A DNA stretch of 64,000 bases from Rhodococcus opacus. GTDB taxonomy: Bacteria > Actinomycetota > Actinomycetes > Mycobacteriales > Mycobacteriaceae. Made by a program: the position numbers and the translations under genes. Location of the stretch: positions 186,001 to 250,000 of the forward strand of contig NZ_JAAXPA010000001.1 of assembly GCF_012396235.1 (NCBI RefSeq), given 5' to 3'. Under the pieces are notes generated by a model. The model was not told the DNA's origin. It saw nothing but the letters and a program-made list of their open reading frames with translations, and did no database searches. Each line of letters begins with the position of its first letter. Position 1 is the first letter of the stretch. Below are positions 8,636 through 17,646 of the stretch, in pieces.

Positions 8636-10318
8636 CTAGGTCTTCATCAACGACTCGCGCACCACGCGACGCAGAACCTTGCCAATCTGGGAACGCGGTA
8701 GATCTTCGACCACCACCACCTTCCGAGGCACCTTGTATGCCGTCAGATGGGTTCGGCAATGCTCCCGCGCCGCCTCGGCGTCGAACTCGCTTTCCGATGC
8801 AACCACCGCCGCGACCACTTCTTCACTGCCGCTCGGTGTCGGCAGGCCCACAACGGCGACGTCGGTCACTCCGGGGAACAGTCGCAGCGCCTCTTCCACC
8901 TCGGACGGCATGACGTTGAATCCACCGGTGATGATCAGTTCCTTGATGCGATCCACAACCGTGACGAAGCCGCCAGGATCAACTTGGACAATGTCGCCGG
9001 TTCGGAACCAGCCGCCTTCGAGCAGCGCTTCCCGCGTCTTTTCGGGTTTGTTCCAGTACCCGGTGAACACTTGAGGCCCTCGAATCAGCAGCTCGCCGCG
9101 TTCCCCCGGCTCCACGTCCTCGATGGGATTGTCGGGATGCACGACCCGAATCTCGGTGCTGGGAAAAGGAACTCCGACGGCACCTGGGCGGCGCGCGAGC
9201 CCGATCGGATTTCCGAGCGCGACCGGAGACGTCTCGGTGAGCCCGTAGCCCTCGACGAGCAACCCACCGGTGACCGTTTCCCACAGTTCGAGTGTCGCTG
9301 CCGGCAACGGCATCGCCCCGGAGATCGCGTAACGAGCCGACGTCAGGTCCACACCCCGCTCCTGTGCGGCACGCGCGAGTCGCTCGTATATCGGTGGCAC
9401 CGCGGGGAGAAATGTCGGCGGATGTCTCTTCGCTGCGGCCAGCACCAGGTCGACGTCGAACTTCGGAAACAGCACCAGGCGTGCGCCGATACTCATCGCG
9501 AACGTCAGACACAGCGTGAGCCCGTAGGCGTGAAACATTGGGAGAACGGCGTATACAACCTCCTCGCCGTCCACAAGTCCTGGAACCCACGCGCGTCCCT
9601 GCTCGGCGTTGGCGGCGAGGTTCCGGTGACTGAGCATGGCGCCCTTCGGGGTGCCTGTGGTGCCGCTCGTGTATTGCACCGCCGCCAGATCACCGACGGT
9701 GGGTCGGGGATAAGCCGGATCGATTCGCCCCTTGGTCAGCAGCTGCTTCCACGGAACCGCTGCCGGCGCCGGAGCGGTCAACTCGTTCCGAAGCTTCCGC
9801 GCCCTCGCGATGGGCAACGCCAGGCCGATCCGTTTGGTCAGGGGCATCGATTGCGTAATGTTCACCGCAACGACGTGCTGGAGGGCCGTCTCGCCGGAGA
9901 ACTCGCGGAGCATCGTGCACACTTTGTCCCAGGCGATTGCGACCTTTGCACCGTGGTCCGCAAGCTGGTGCGCCATCTCCCGAGAGGTGTAGAGCGGATT
10001 GTGCTCGACCACCACACCGCCGATCCGCAGCACGGCGTAGAACGCGACAACGTGTTCGGGGCAGTTCGGCATGATCAGAGCCACCCGGTCACCGTGGCTG
10101 ACGCCGAGGCGCCGCAGTCCCTCGGCCGCACGTTGTACGCGGTCATCGAGCTCGGTATAGGTGAGTTCTGCTGCGAAGAACTCGACCGCCGGCCTGGGCC
10201 CGAACCTGGCCACCGAGGCGTCGAACATGTCGACCAGTGACGTCTCCGGGATTTCGATGTCCGCTGGAACCCCTTCTGCGTAGCTGCTGAGCCACACCCG
10301 TTCGACACTCTTTCTCAT
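8636..10318 (-). CDS. Long-chain fatty acid-CoA ligase (AMP-forming)
   Basis: A 560-residue ANL-superfamily enzyme that should activate a fatty acid with ATP and CoA in the cytoplasm. The AMP-binding P-loop is YTSGTTGTPKGA, the A5 motif GYGLTETSP, the A7 motif GWFRTGDI, the hinge DRIKELI and the catalytic Lys in RSQIGKVLRR near the end. ATG 10318 is chosen because AGGTGG lies about 6 nt upstream; the frame also extends 24 nt further. The length fits FadD-type long-chain ligases. The gene is isolated from other beta-oxidation genes, so chain-length preference is unknown. Confidence 0.92.
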   Translation of the reverse strand: MRKSVERVWLSSYAEGVPADIEIPETSLVDMFDASVARFGPRPAVEFFAAELTYTELDDRVQRAAEGLRRLGVSHGDRVALIMPNCPEHVVAFYAVLRIGGVVVEHNPLYTSREMAHQLADHGAKVAIAWDKVCTMLREFSGETALQHVVAVNITQSMPLTKRIGLALPIARARKLRNELTAPAPAAVPWKQLLTKGRIDPAYPRPTVGDLAAVQYTSGTTGTPKGAMLSHRNLAANAEQGRAWVPGLVDGEEVVYAVLPMFHAYGLTLCLTFAMSIGARLVLFPKFDVDLVLAAAKRHPPTFLPAVPPIYERLARAAQERGVDLTSARYAISGAMPLPAATLELWETVTGGLLVEGYGLTETSPVALGNPIGLARRPGAVGVPFPSTEIRVVHPDNPIEDVEPGERGELLIRGPQVFTGYWNKPEKTREALLEGGWFRTGDIVQVDPGGFVTVVDRIKELIITGGFNVMPSEVEEALRLFPGVTDVAVVGLPTPSGSEEVVAAVVASESEFDAEAAREHCRTHLTAYKVPRKVVVVEDLPRSQIGKVLRRVVRESLMKT

Positions 10319-10562
10319 ACGGACCACCTGACCCTGTCGCACCTCGTCGCCCTAGGACTGCCGCGCAGTGCTCCGCGCGGTCGGCTAATGGCATCCCGAC
10401 CCCGTCGGGTCGGCGTCATCGCTGGGCTTGCCGCCGAACCTACGACCGTCCGACACGTACTTCTAGAGGCGTTGGACCCCGGCAGGTGGCGACGTCGATG
10501 ATGATCTGCCTGAGGCCGCGCGACGGATACAACCTCTGCACCGCGCCTGCGGCCAGTCCGGG

Positions 10563-10815
10563 TCAGTTGACCGACCATCCCGGTGCGTGCCCGAGACCCT
10601 GCCATTCCCGCTGCCACTGCGAACGGTGGTGTTTGTCGAGCAGCCAATGGACCCCGAGTAGGAGCAGGCCGCAGCCGACCGTTCCGAGCATCAGGAACCC
10701 GAGTGCCGCGCCGATGGCCCCGAGTGCGTTGTCGGTGGCGGTGTTCGGGGCGGCCATGTAGTTGCCGTCTTTGTCGACCCAGACGGTCACCGTCTGTCCG
10801 GCCCACGCCCCGGTA
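10563..10815 (-). pseudogene. C-terminal fragment of an Rv1733c-like membrane protein
   Basis: The last 80 or so codons of the reading frame encode GQTVTVWVDKDGN, one long hydrophobic helix and an end region HWLLDKHHRSQWQREW. This is the C-terminal half of the actinobacterial membrane proteins typified by Rv1733c of M. tuberculosis (WVDxxGN, helix, then a basic amphipathic tail). The N-terminal half is absent: upstream of about 10,815 the other strand becomes coding for an unrelated protein. A gene start is therefore lacking. Confidence 0.6.
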
Positions 10816-11480
10816 CCTCGCCGACTCCCGAGCAGTGGTCGAGTCAAACCGATTGCCCCGCATGGGATGTGCGACAGCTTGCGTGCCACGTCCTCGGCAT
10901 GGCGGCGTATGCATCGTCGATCCGCGAGGGCCGCCGGCAACAGAGGCTCGCGCACAAGGCCCTCGCAACCCACGGCGGAGGTGAGTTCATCGATCAACTC
11001 ACCGACCTCCAGGTCCGAGAGCGCGCCGCGCTGACCCCAGCGCAGATCACCCAGCAATTCCACGCCATCGGCCGCAGCGCAGCGAAGGGACGCAGGCGCA
11101 CACCCGCGATCATTCGCCGACACCGAATGCCCGAACCGCAGACGATCGGAGGAATCAGCGAATGGTGGTCCATCGGGTTCGTCACCGACGTGATCCTCAC
11201 CCGCGATGTCTGGATGCATCGTGTGGATCTCAGCCGGGCCATCGGCCGACCGCTGCGCCTGTCCGCCGACCACGACGGCGAACTGATAGCCGACATGGCA
11301 CGCGAGTGGGCGGGGCGCCACGGACAACCGTTCCGGCTGCACCTCACCGGTCCCGTCGGGGGTGCGTGGTCGTCGGGCACCGACGGCGAAACCCTCGAGG
11401 TCGACGCCCTCGAGTTCTGCCGCATCCTCTCCGGGCGGGAACCCGGAAACGGGCTGCTCGCAACCCCGGTGCCCTTCTAG
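10812..11480 (+). pseudogene. Maleylpyruvate isomerase-type mycothiol-dependent protein, 5'-truncated
   Basis: The coding frame can be followed upstream of the first usable start (GTG 10869) through PTPEQWSSQTDCPAWDVRQL, the helix-1 motif of the TIGR03083/DinB-like mycothiol-dependent family, to about 10,812, where it meets the Rv1733c-like fragment. The initial ATG and first 20 or so residues are missing. The rest is intact: the central RDVWMHRVDLSRA segment with the His proposed to bind metal, and the C-terminal domain ending in LATPVPF. A protein could still be made from GTG 10869 but would lack most of helix 1. Confidence 0.7.
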
Positions 11481-11667
11481 GGCTGCGCCACACGAGATCG
11501 TGATCACCTCGGATACCACACCGAATTGGACACGACATCAGCGTTCTCAACGATCAACTCGCCTCGAGGCTCAGGTCGTAGTCCTCGTCGGTGAGAAACC
11601 ATGGGTCAACGCGCGGCAACCTGATGGTGGAAGCCGCCCTCGGCGTGAGGGCGGACGTCGTCGATTG

Positions 11668-12051
11668 TCAGAGTAGGCGCTCGGCGCTGGTCCGTGCATC
11701 TCGTCGCCGACGCCGGTGTGTGCGCCGTCTGCGGTCGGCCTCGGACATCCCACCCCACGTTCCGTACGGTTCGGCAACGGCCAGGGCGTACTCGCGGCAT
11801 TCGATGAGCACCCGACAGTCCTGGCAGACGCGTTTGGCGTGCGCTTCGCGCCGCGCCCGGTCGCGGCCGCGCTCCCCCTCCGGGGAGAAGAACAACGACG
11901 ACTCGACGTTCCGGCACGACCCCAGGATGCGCCAATCTCCGTAATCACGGTCGGTGGACAGCCCGGTCCGCAGCGAATTTTCACGGCGGGGAGCCGACGC
12001 AGTGCTCGGCGCACGAGCGGGTACAGAAGTCATGGGATCGGTGTCACTCAT
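11668..12051 (-). CDS. WhiB-family iron-sulfur transcriptional regulator
   Basis: A 127-residue protein with the four cysteines of the WhiB cluster: one in GSCRNVES, then the spaced set VCQDCRVLIEC (C-x2-C-x5-C). The turn motif GTWGGMSE and an Arg-rich C-terminal tail for DNA contact follow. WhiB proteins carry a [4Fe-4S] cluster, bind the principal sigma factor and sense oxygen, NO or redox state in Actinobacteria. ATG 12051 gives a 40-residue Ser/Arg-rich leader; ATG 12033 is an alternative. The subtype cannot be fixed by eye. It follows a DUF3263-like gene on the same strand. Confidence 0.92.
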   Translation of the reverse strand: MSDTDPMTSVPARAPSTASAPRRENSLRTGLSTDRDYGDWRILGSCRNVESSLFFSPEGERGRDRARREAHAKRVCQDCRVLIECREYALAVAEPYGTWGGMSEADRRRRTHRRRRRDARTSAERLL

Positions 12052-12141
12052 CTCAGTTTCGGATTTTGCGCGGCGAACGTGCCACGTGTAGTGACATCGG
12101 TTGGACAACAACATGAAGCACCGTGCGCCCTGTTCGGCGGA

Positions 12142-12372
12142 TCAGGTGCCCAGCCAGAGCCGTCGACGGGCGACGGTGGTCATTCGCTCGACCAGCACCG
12201 GCCGCAGGGGTGCCAGCGCAGCGACGTCGAGGTATGCGACCAGTGTCCGGAAGAACGCCGCGGTGTCCATCCCGAAATCGGCCATGATGACCTCGGCCGG
12301 TCCGCCGCCGTGGGCGCACCACCGCAATTCGAAGGCCACCATTCGGCTCAGCTCCGTCATGTCCGTGGCCAT
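12142..12372 (-). CDS. DUF3263-like small protein, second copy
   Basis: ATG 12372 with AGGGG 7-8 nt upstream gives 76 residues. The pattern AFELRW...GGGPAEVIMADFG...AAFF and the end RRRLWLGT closely follow the protein at 6498-6722, which ends RRRLWLDE. Function unknown. It lies between a STAS protein and a WhiB regulator on the same strand, a setting that suggests a regulatory role, but this is inference only. Confidence 0.68.
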   Translation of the reverse strand: MATDMTELSRMVAFELRWCAHGGGPAEVIMADFGMDTAAFFRTLVAYLDVAALAPLRPVLVERMTTVARRRLWLGT

Positions 12373-12519
12373 CTGCGCCCCTGGTGGTTCGGTGCACCGG
12401 TTGCCGCACAACGGGTCCGGACCCTGGGCTGACGCGAACTCGGTTGCCCGGGCCGAGGTGGTGGGTAATCCATCGGGTGGCCAACCGGGCAGTAGCCACA
12501 GTGCATCGGCACGGCGCTG

Positions 12520-13071
12520 TCATCGGGCAACGCTCTGCCCTCCGGGGCAACCGGGACCCACGGCGAGGACTGTGTGAGAGCAGTTCGATGGACCAAGGAT
12601 CGGAAATATCGGATCCTCGCTGCCGGCGGAGGTCTGGGGTGAGCGGGCGGCGTGGAATGCGTTGGCGACGGTGTCGAAGCAGGGCACCGCTGCACCGATG
12701 CCGATCCGGTCCAGGATCGAGCGCACATCGGCGGATGCGGCCAAAGTCAGGCGGCACCGCTGCGCCGACAGATCGGTGGCGGTGCGGTGCAATGCTGCCA
12801 ACCCGGGGCACCCGAGAAAAGGAACATGTAGCAGGTCGACGACGACACTGTGACCGGTCAGCACCGATTCGCCGAGACAGGCCGACAGCACCGGCACGGT
12901 GCCGGCGTCCACGTTCCCGGCCACCCGGATCACGACCGGGCCGCCGGGGGGTTCGTCGATGTCGATGCGGAATTCGGTGGCCCCGGCAGCGATGGTGTTC
13001 GACCGCCAGGTGTCCGCTAACCAGGACTTCACCTGTGCCGGAGAGTCGACAACGGAATGGAAAAAGGTCAT
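12520..13071 (-). CDS. STAS-domain protein (anti-sigma factor antagonist-like)
   Basis: ATG 13071 has a strong GGAGGAACC site just upstream and gives 183 residues. Residues 40-145 form a STAS domain: PVVIRVAGNVDAGTVPVL, then VVVDLLHVPFLGCPGLAALH, where the phosphorylatable Ser of SpoIIAA-type antagonists is expected. Here the motif reads FLGCPG, so the Ser is replaced by Gly-Cys and regulation by phosphorylation is doubtful. The C-terminal 35 residues are Ser/Pro/Gly-rich and unlike the family. Partners would be anti-sigma factors, but none is encoded nearby. Confidence 0.82.
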   Translation of the reverse strand: MTFFHSVVDSPAQVKSWLADTWRSNTIAAGATEFRIDIDEPPGGPVVIRVAGNVDAGTVPVLSACLGESVLTGHSVVVDLLHVPFLGCPGLAALHRTATDLSAQRCRLTLAASADVRSILDRIGIGAAVPCFDTVANAFHAARSPQTSAGSEDPIFPILGPSNCSHTVLAVGPGCPGGQSVAR

Positions 13072-13748
13072 GAGGTTCCTCCGGGGTGGGACCGACCCGA
13101 AAAACCCAAAAAAGAAAGGGCTGAGAATCGTAGCCGGGAACGGACACTGTCTGCCGGGCTGTGAACTCAACCTCTGCCCTCAACGATAACGCGCATTTCC
13201 CAGGAAGCAACCCGCACCCGGATTCGGGCGATACCGCACAAACCCCGCCGCCGCGGCCGCGAATCCGCGGCGGTGTCGCGTGGGCGCTACCAGACGAAAC
13301 GCACACCAGGTAGGGGCAAGGGATACCGTTGAGCAACTCCTATCCCCGTCCCCGCCGGCTCGAACGCCAGAGCGCCGCACAGCGGACACCAGCTGCCGAC
13401 TCTGGCCACCGATGACTCGGCGGATCCGCACTCATCACGGTGTCGGCCCCGTATGGGGGATCGACATCGAGCTATGAAAACACGCGTCCATCGCACCGTT
13501 CGACGTCGCGGCCGAGCAGTGGTTCCCTGCGGCGGCCAGGTTCGCCGTCACGGTCACGACCGCCAGCGGCTCGCTTCCCCGGCCGCCCCGCACACGACGC
13601 GATTCGGACACTCGGATACGACACGATCGCCGCACGACCCTAGAAGCGCCGCAGCACTTCTCGCCCATCACTAGGCTCGACACGATGGCGCTCAGAACGC
13701 CTGAGACAGGGCGTTGACGACGGATCTTCCTACCGGAAAAGGGTGGCC
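13072..13748. other. Gap of 680 bp between STAS and TspO-like genes
   Basis: The first 60 bp are A-rich and hold the promoter of the STAS gene. A hairpin lies at 13,248-13,273. A minus-strand frame ending near 13,287 contains a single CPLCG knuckle but looks too poor to call. The rest shows nothing recognisable. Confidence 0.4.
13248..13273. terminator. Short GC hairpin
   Basis: CCGCCGCGG and CCGCGGCGG form a perfect 9-bp stem around an 8-nt loop. There is no T-tract. A terminator role is a guess. Confidence 0.3.
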
Positions 13749-14567
13749 ATGAGCCGATCGATCGAACAGCCCGGTCACGACGGCACCCGGGTGCTCGTCG
13801 TGATCATCTCCGCGGCAGTGGCGATCGTAGGCTCCTTCATCGGCTCGGGGGCGCTGTTGGGAACCCCGATCGCCCAGGTCGCCGACGGCGCCCTCGCCGC
13901 GGACGCCACCGCCGTCGCCCCCGGCGGGCCCGCCTTCTCGATCTGGACACTGATCTATCTGGGATTCATCGCGCACGCGATCTGGCAGGCCCTACCCGCC
14001 CACCGCGCCGACGTTCGACAACGGCGCCTCGGGTGGTGGCTCGCCGCCTCGATGATCCTGAACGCGGCATGGATAACCTGCGTCCAATTCGAACAGCTCT
14101 GGCTCAGTGTCCTGGTCATCATCGCCCTCCTCGCCGTGCTGACGGTCGCCTTCGGGGTCCTGACCACCGAGAGGCCCTCCAGCCGCGTCGAGGCGGTCGT
14201 CGTCGACGCCACCGCATACGTCTACCTCGGCTGGGTGTGCGTCGCCGTGGTCGCCAACATCGCCGCAACACTGGCTGCCGCCGACATCGATCCGTTCAGA
14301 CTCGGACCCGACACCTGGGCCGTACTCGTCCTCACCACCGTCGCCCTGGTCGCCATCCTCCTCGCCGTCGCCGGCCACGGACGCGTCACCGTCACAGCCG
14401 CGATCGTGTGGGGCCTTGCCTGGATAGTGGTGGCCCCAACCACCGGCGACGGCCTCAACTCGCGGCCGGCCGCCATCGCTGCGGCCGTCGCCGCCACCGT
14501 AGCCGTACTCGCCACCGCAATCGCTCGCGTACCTCGGCAGCAACCGACAACCCGAACACTCAAATGA
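13749..14567 (+). CDS. TspO/MBR-related tryptophan-rich sensory membrane protein
   Basis: A 272-residue membrane protein with seven to eight hydrophobic helices. The APGGPAFSIWTLIYLGFIAH segment matches the conserved start of helix 1-2 in TspO-related proteins, and LNAAWITCVQFEQLW the Trp/Asn-rich helix. It is longer than classic TspO (about 160 residues) and belongs to the extended actinobacterial group annotated as tryptophan-rich sensory protein. TspO homologues bind tetrapyrroles or isoprenoids and affect stress responses; no direct function is known for this branch. ATG 13749 fits the GAAAAGGG site; GTG 13743 is less well placed. Confidence 0.78.
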   Translation: MSRSIEQPGHDGTRVLVVIISAAVAIVGSFIGSGALLGTPIAQVADGALAADATAVAPGGPAFSIWTLIYLGFIAHAIWQALPAHRADVRQRRLGWWLAASMILNAAWITCVQFEQLWLSVLVIIALLAVLTVAFGVLTTERPSSRVEAVVVDATAYVYLGWVCVAVVANIAATLAAADIDPFRLGPDTWAVLVLTTVALVAILLAVAGHGRVTVTAAIVWGLAWIVVAPTTGDGLNSRPAAIAAAVAATVAVLATAIARVPRQQPTTRTLK

Positions 14568-15010
14568 CCATGTAATCAATTTCGCGCCCACCACGCACAC
14601 CGATGGAACATGTCGCCTCTACTGGTCAAACGCTAGGTTTGCTCAGGGAGCGCCTCCATAGTCAGCCGGTGTGCGAGGTGATGACCGGCAGGCTCAGTAC
14701 CCTGCCCTCCCCCGGTGCTCACTGACGCTGGCAGCATCAGCGCCGCCTGCAAACATCAACTCGACTCCCTCCTTCCTCGAGCAGTACAAATACTTCATCG
14801 CCGGTGTGAGCACCCCGCCGCGGCTGCTCAAACAATTCGACCAGATCCGGGCCGACCTCGGCGGCGTAGGGATTGCGGTGCGGTCCATAGCGCAGCAGAG
14901 TGGGAATGGCATGGCCGGTGCATACGGACGTGATGGGCGATGGCGGCGTGCTCCACGTACCGCGGCTCGCCGGGCCCCTCCGGTTCGAGGCCGAAAGATG
15001 GGTGAGCACG
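14568..15010. other. Intergenic gap, nothing recognised
   Basis: About 440 bp. Several short frames exist on both strands but none has a family signature or a proper ribosome site. Confidence 0.4.
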
Positions 15011-15457
15011 ATGGTGAGTGAGCAAACGAAGGCCCGGATTCAGCACGATCTCGACGCCCGGTTCGGCCGGTTCGGGGTGTGGCTCTATCGCGTGACGAGG
15101 GGCCGCATCGTGCGGCCGTGGGGGCGACGAGTCCTGGTGCTGACGACCCGGGGCCGGCGCACCGGGCTGGCTCGGTCCGTTCTGCTCCAGTACTTCCCCG
15201 ACGGCGCCGACCGCATCGTCGTGGCCGCTAACAGTGGCCGCCCGACACATCCTGCCTGGTACCACAACCTGACGGCGACTCCCGCGGCGACGGTCGAGGT
15301 CGACGGGCACCGCCTGCTCGTGCGCGCCGTCGAGCTCACCGATGCGGAGGCGAAGCAGTGGTGGCCGAGGGTGGTGGCGATCGCTCCGTCCTACGCCCGG
15401 ATCCCCGAGCGGACCACCCGACGCATCCCGTTGATCCGACTCGTTGCCGCGAACTGA
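15011..15457 (+). CDS. Deazaflavin (F420)-dependent nitroreductase-family protein
   Basis: A 148-residue single-domain protein of the Ddn/FDR family, which binds F420 in a split barrel and reduces quinones, nitro compounds or other substrates. Diagnostic parts are LVLTTRGRRTGLARSVLL, VVAANSGRPTHPAWYHNL and a strand around ATVEVDGHRLLVRAVELT. ATG 15011 is used; an in-frame GTG at 15002 is also possible. Seven bases after its stop are the first codons of a dead SRPBCC gene (ATG 15464). A decayed second copy of this same gene precedes the intact SRPBCC gene at 18,852. Confidence 0.9.
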   Translation: MVSEQTKARIQHDLDARFGRFGVWLYRVTRGRIVRPWGRRVLVLTTRGRRTGLARSVLLQYFPDGADRIVVAANSGRPTHPAWYHNLTATPAATVEVDGHRLLVRAVELTDAEAKQWWPRVVAIAPSYARIPERTTRRIPLIRLVAAN

Positions 15458-15463
15458 CCGGCG

Positions 15464-15520
15464 ATGGCCCGGGTTCGCGGCGCGCAGGTCCGGGCGCCGG
15501 CGGTAGTAGGGGGTCGATGG
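15464..15520 (+). pseudogene. 5' stub of an SRPBCC gene
   Basis: ATG 15464 follows the Ddn stop with the same spacer (ACCGGCG) found before the intact SRPBCC gene at 18,852, and the first codons (MARVRG) match its MVRVRG start. Similarity then ends. It is read as the remnant of the partner gene in an ancestral duplicated pair. Confidence 0.5.
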
Positions 15521-15660
15521 CTGCGATCCGATCGGTTTCCGGTCCCGGTGTTGAGGTAAGACCACCTGCTCGGATTCGCTGGGCAGTCCGGTGAGGGCGG
15601 AAACGGTCGGTAGCTCCAGGGCACCCGCACCTCGTTCATCGCGACGCGGTTCCCGGCGCG

Positions 15661-16221
15661 TTGGATGAGTTGCGGTCGGCGGCGGCCGCCGAGGAACCCC
15701 TCGAGACGGTGCTGGGCAGCAGTATGCGGCGGATCGGTGCGTGTCTGGACGCCGCTCGCACCCGGGAAGCGGTCCGGGCCGTCGTCGGGGACCACGCCGG
15801 GCAGTGGCCGGAGTTCGCCGCGGCCGCCGCGGGGGCCGGAATCGGTTCGTGCCTGTCGGTCCCGTTGGTCGTCGACGGCACGGTACCGGGCGAGTTGGTC
15901 GGCTCGTTCAACGTCTACAGTGACCGGGGCGAGGCATTCGATCCGTTCGACGAGAAGTTGATGCGGTTGCCGACCACCGCGGCGGCGGCCGCGATCAGCA
16001 ACGCCCGCCGCTGGCAGGCGGCCGGTGAGACGATCGCACAACTCGAGGTCGTGTTGGGGTCCCGGGCGGAGATCGACCAGGCCAAGGGTGTGCTGATGGC
16101 GGAGCACCGCGTCACCGCGGAGGAGGCGTTCCAGCATCTGGTGCAGGTCTCGCAACGCACGAACACCACACTGTCCGAGGTGGCCCGGAATCTGATGGCA
16201 TCGATCACCCAGGACCGCTGA
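15661..16221 (+). CDS. GAF-ANTAR protein, shortened GAF domain
   Basis: A 186-residue protein from a TTG start. Residues 20-120 are the second half of a GAF domain (ACLDAARTREAV, GIGSCLSVPLVVDG, GSFNVYSDRGEAF). Residues 125-180 are an ANTAR RNA-binding domain (IDQAKGVLMAEHRVTAEEAF and the helix LMASITQDR). ANTAR proteins usually bind two-hexaloop RNA antiterminators. In full-length relatives about 40 residues of GAF core precede the CLDA motif; here ETVLGSSMRRIG runs straight into it, so an internal deletion is likely. No ribosome site precedes the TTG. It may be a relic that still has an intact output domain. Confidence 0.6.
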   Translation: MDELRSAAAAEEPLETVLGSSMRRIGACLDAARTREAVRAVVGDHAGQWPEFAAAAAGAGIGSCLSVPLVVDGTVPGELVGSFNVYSDRGEAFDPFDEKLMRLPTTAAAAAISNARRWQAAGETIAQLEVVLGSRAEIDQAKGVLMAEHRVTAEEAFQHLVQVSQRTNTTLSEVARNLMASITQDR

Positions 16222-16722
16222 CCCCCGCATCAAAACGAGTGTCCCGCATGCGAGGAGACGCCTTGGTGTGACCTCTGATGCGGGTTGTCAGCACGGGGCT
16301 GGTGCGGCGGTGTGGGTTGCCGGCGGGCGGCGAACTGTCGGACGTAGTCCTGATCGGCAGGGCCGGTGCGGGCGGGCAGCAGCAGCGGCCGAGTCTGGTT
16401 GAGCCGCTGACCGTGATCGCCGGTCCCCTCGCCGACCACACCGAAGCCGTTCTGCGGGAAGCGCTCGGCCACGTCCTCACGCCCACGCCCGAACGGGCAC
16501 GATCACCCTCACCGTCACGGTCGACGATGTCCTCACCCTCGACGTCACCGACGACGAAGCCGAGTCGCCTTCCTGGCTGCGGCGAGACTGGCCGCGGGCC
16601 GAAGGGTTCGACGGGGCGTGTTGGTGACGTTGTCCTCTACGCGCGCACCGGGAGCAGCGAAAGACTGGACACAGCCCCGGATAGGCTGCAGCCTGCAGCG
16701 CCACGGAGGGAAGAGGGAACCG
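16222..16722 (+). pseudogene. Remnant of a DevS/DosT-type histidine kinase C-terminus
   Basis: Around 16,395-16,565 the plus strand encodes, over two frames, PLTVIAGPLADHTEAVLREA, LGHVL, then TITLTVTVDDVLTLDV and TDDEAE. This is the N-box region of the HATPase domain in GAF-type sensor kinases, and it parallels the remnant at 19,299-19,880. Upstream phosphoacceptor and sensor domains and the downstream G-boxes are absent. It cannot be a working kinase. Confidence 0.6.
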
Positions 16723-16929
16723 ATGTTCTCGCCATCTCCTCTGCGACCCGCCCGACTCGACGACAGTCCCGCGTTACCCCGTTACATGGCAACGCGATTC
16801 GCGTTCGGTGCCGCGACGGCGGCGACCGTGCCCACCGCAATCGTCACCGGCTCCGCGCTCATCGCCGCGGCCGCCGGACTCCTCGTCCTCCTCGCCGTCG
16901 CCGTTGCCGTTGCCTCGATACTGATCTGA
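16723..16929 (+). CDS. Small single-helix membrane protein
   Basis: ATG 16723 is preceded by AGAGGGAA at a suitable distance and opens 68 codons. The first 25 residues are Pro/Arg-rich and soluble. The rest is a long Ala/Val/Leu hydrophobic run to the C-terminus, enough for one or two membrane helices. No family is recognised. A nested hairpin follows 46 nt after the stop. Confidence 0.5.
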   Translation: MFSPSPLRPARLDDSPALPRYMATRFAFGAATAATVPTAIVTGSALIAAAAGLLVLLAVAVAVASILI

Positions 16930-16974
16930 CACCGCCGGTCGAAAAGCCCGCCGAGACAGCGGCCGAAGTGTGCC

Positions 16975-16997
16975 GGGTGCGGTGCTCGTCCGCACCC
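16975..16997. terminator. Hairpin after the small membrane protein gene
   Basis: GGGTGCGG and CCGCACCC form a perfect 8-bp stem with a 7-nt loop, nested in a longer imperfect repeat (GTGTGCCGGG / CCCGGCTCACAC). There is no T-run, as is usual for actinobacterial terminators. Confidence 0.5.
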
Positions 16998-17128
16998 TTC
17001 CTCCCGGCTCACACGGGGGTGTCGACGTGCGCATACATCGCGCTCAGTCGAGTGAACGGGCGGCAGCGCCACCGGGGACCCGGCGGCCGGTCCGATTGTC
17101 CTGTGTGTGCATGAGTGAGGAAGTCACA

Positions 17129-17458
17129 ATGGGCCGCATGGCGGCAGAACCGAAGACGTTGCGGGTCGAGCTGGAAGAGGTCGGGGCGCGGCACTGGTGG
17201 GCTGCGCTGTTGGCGACCCTGGCCTCGCAATCGGGGAACGCGTACATGCGGTTCGTCGGTGTCGTCGACGGCCGGCCTCGGTATGTCAGTTCCACCTTCC
17301 CGGTTCCCCGCACGTGGGGCACCGTCCCGCCGCAGGAAGCGTGGGCGCCGGGGATGACGGCGTCCCTGGCGGAGCTGCGCCGCACCATCGAGGATGATGG
17401 TTGGCATGAGGTTGGCCGCGGACAGCAATCCTGGTCACTGACCTATCAGCGTCGCTGA
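17129..17458 (+). CDS. Conserved hypothetical protein
   Basis: ATG 17129 lies 6 nt after GAGGAAG and gives 109 residues; ATG 17111 in the same frame is an alternative. The protein is soluble, Trp-rich (HWWAALL, PRTWGTVPPQEAWAPG, DDGWHEVGRG) and lacks a signal peptide or membrane segment. I do not recognise the family. It stands upstream of the alcohol dehydrogenase gene with 188 nt between them. Confidence 0.6.
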   Translation: MGRMAAEPKTLRVELEEVGARHWWAALLATLASQSGNAYMRFVGVVDGRPRYVSSTFPVPRTWGTVPPQEAWAPGMTASLAELRRTIEDDGWHEVGRGQQSWSLTYQRR

Positions 17459-17646
17459 CACGAGACACGCTGGCCCACATCACAATCGAGATGCAGACAG
17501 TCCGGGTCGGTGAGGAATAGGTGCCTCGCACACGACAACAGAAGTCACCGGAGCGTCCTCGTCTTCTGCCGTTGTGCTGCCCGGACGTGTTTCAGGCGCG
17601 CATGCTCGGAGGGAACACGTCGATTCACGCGACCGGAGGAGCATGC

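Noticed and set aside
8747-10240. 497-codon frame opposite the fatty acid-CoA ligase gene
   Set aside because: It lies fully antisense to a gene with all ANL motifs and has no family features of its own.
13287-13496. Minus-strand frame with a single CPLCG knuckle
   Set aside because: Only one Cys pair, poor start context, no family; likely chance.
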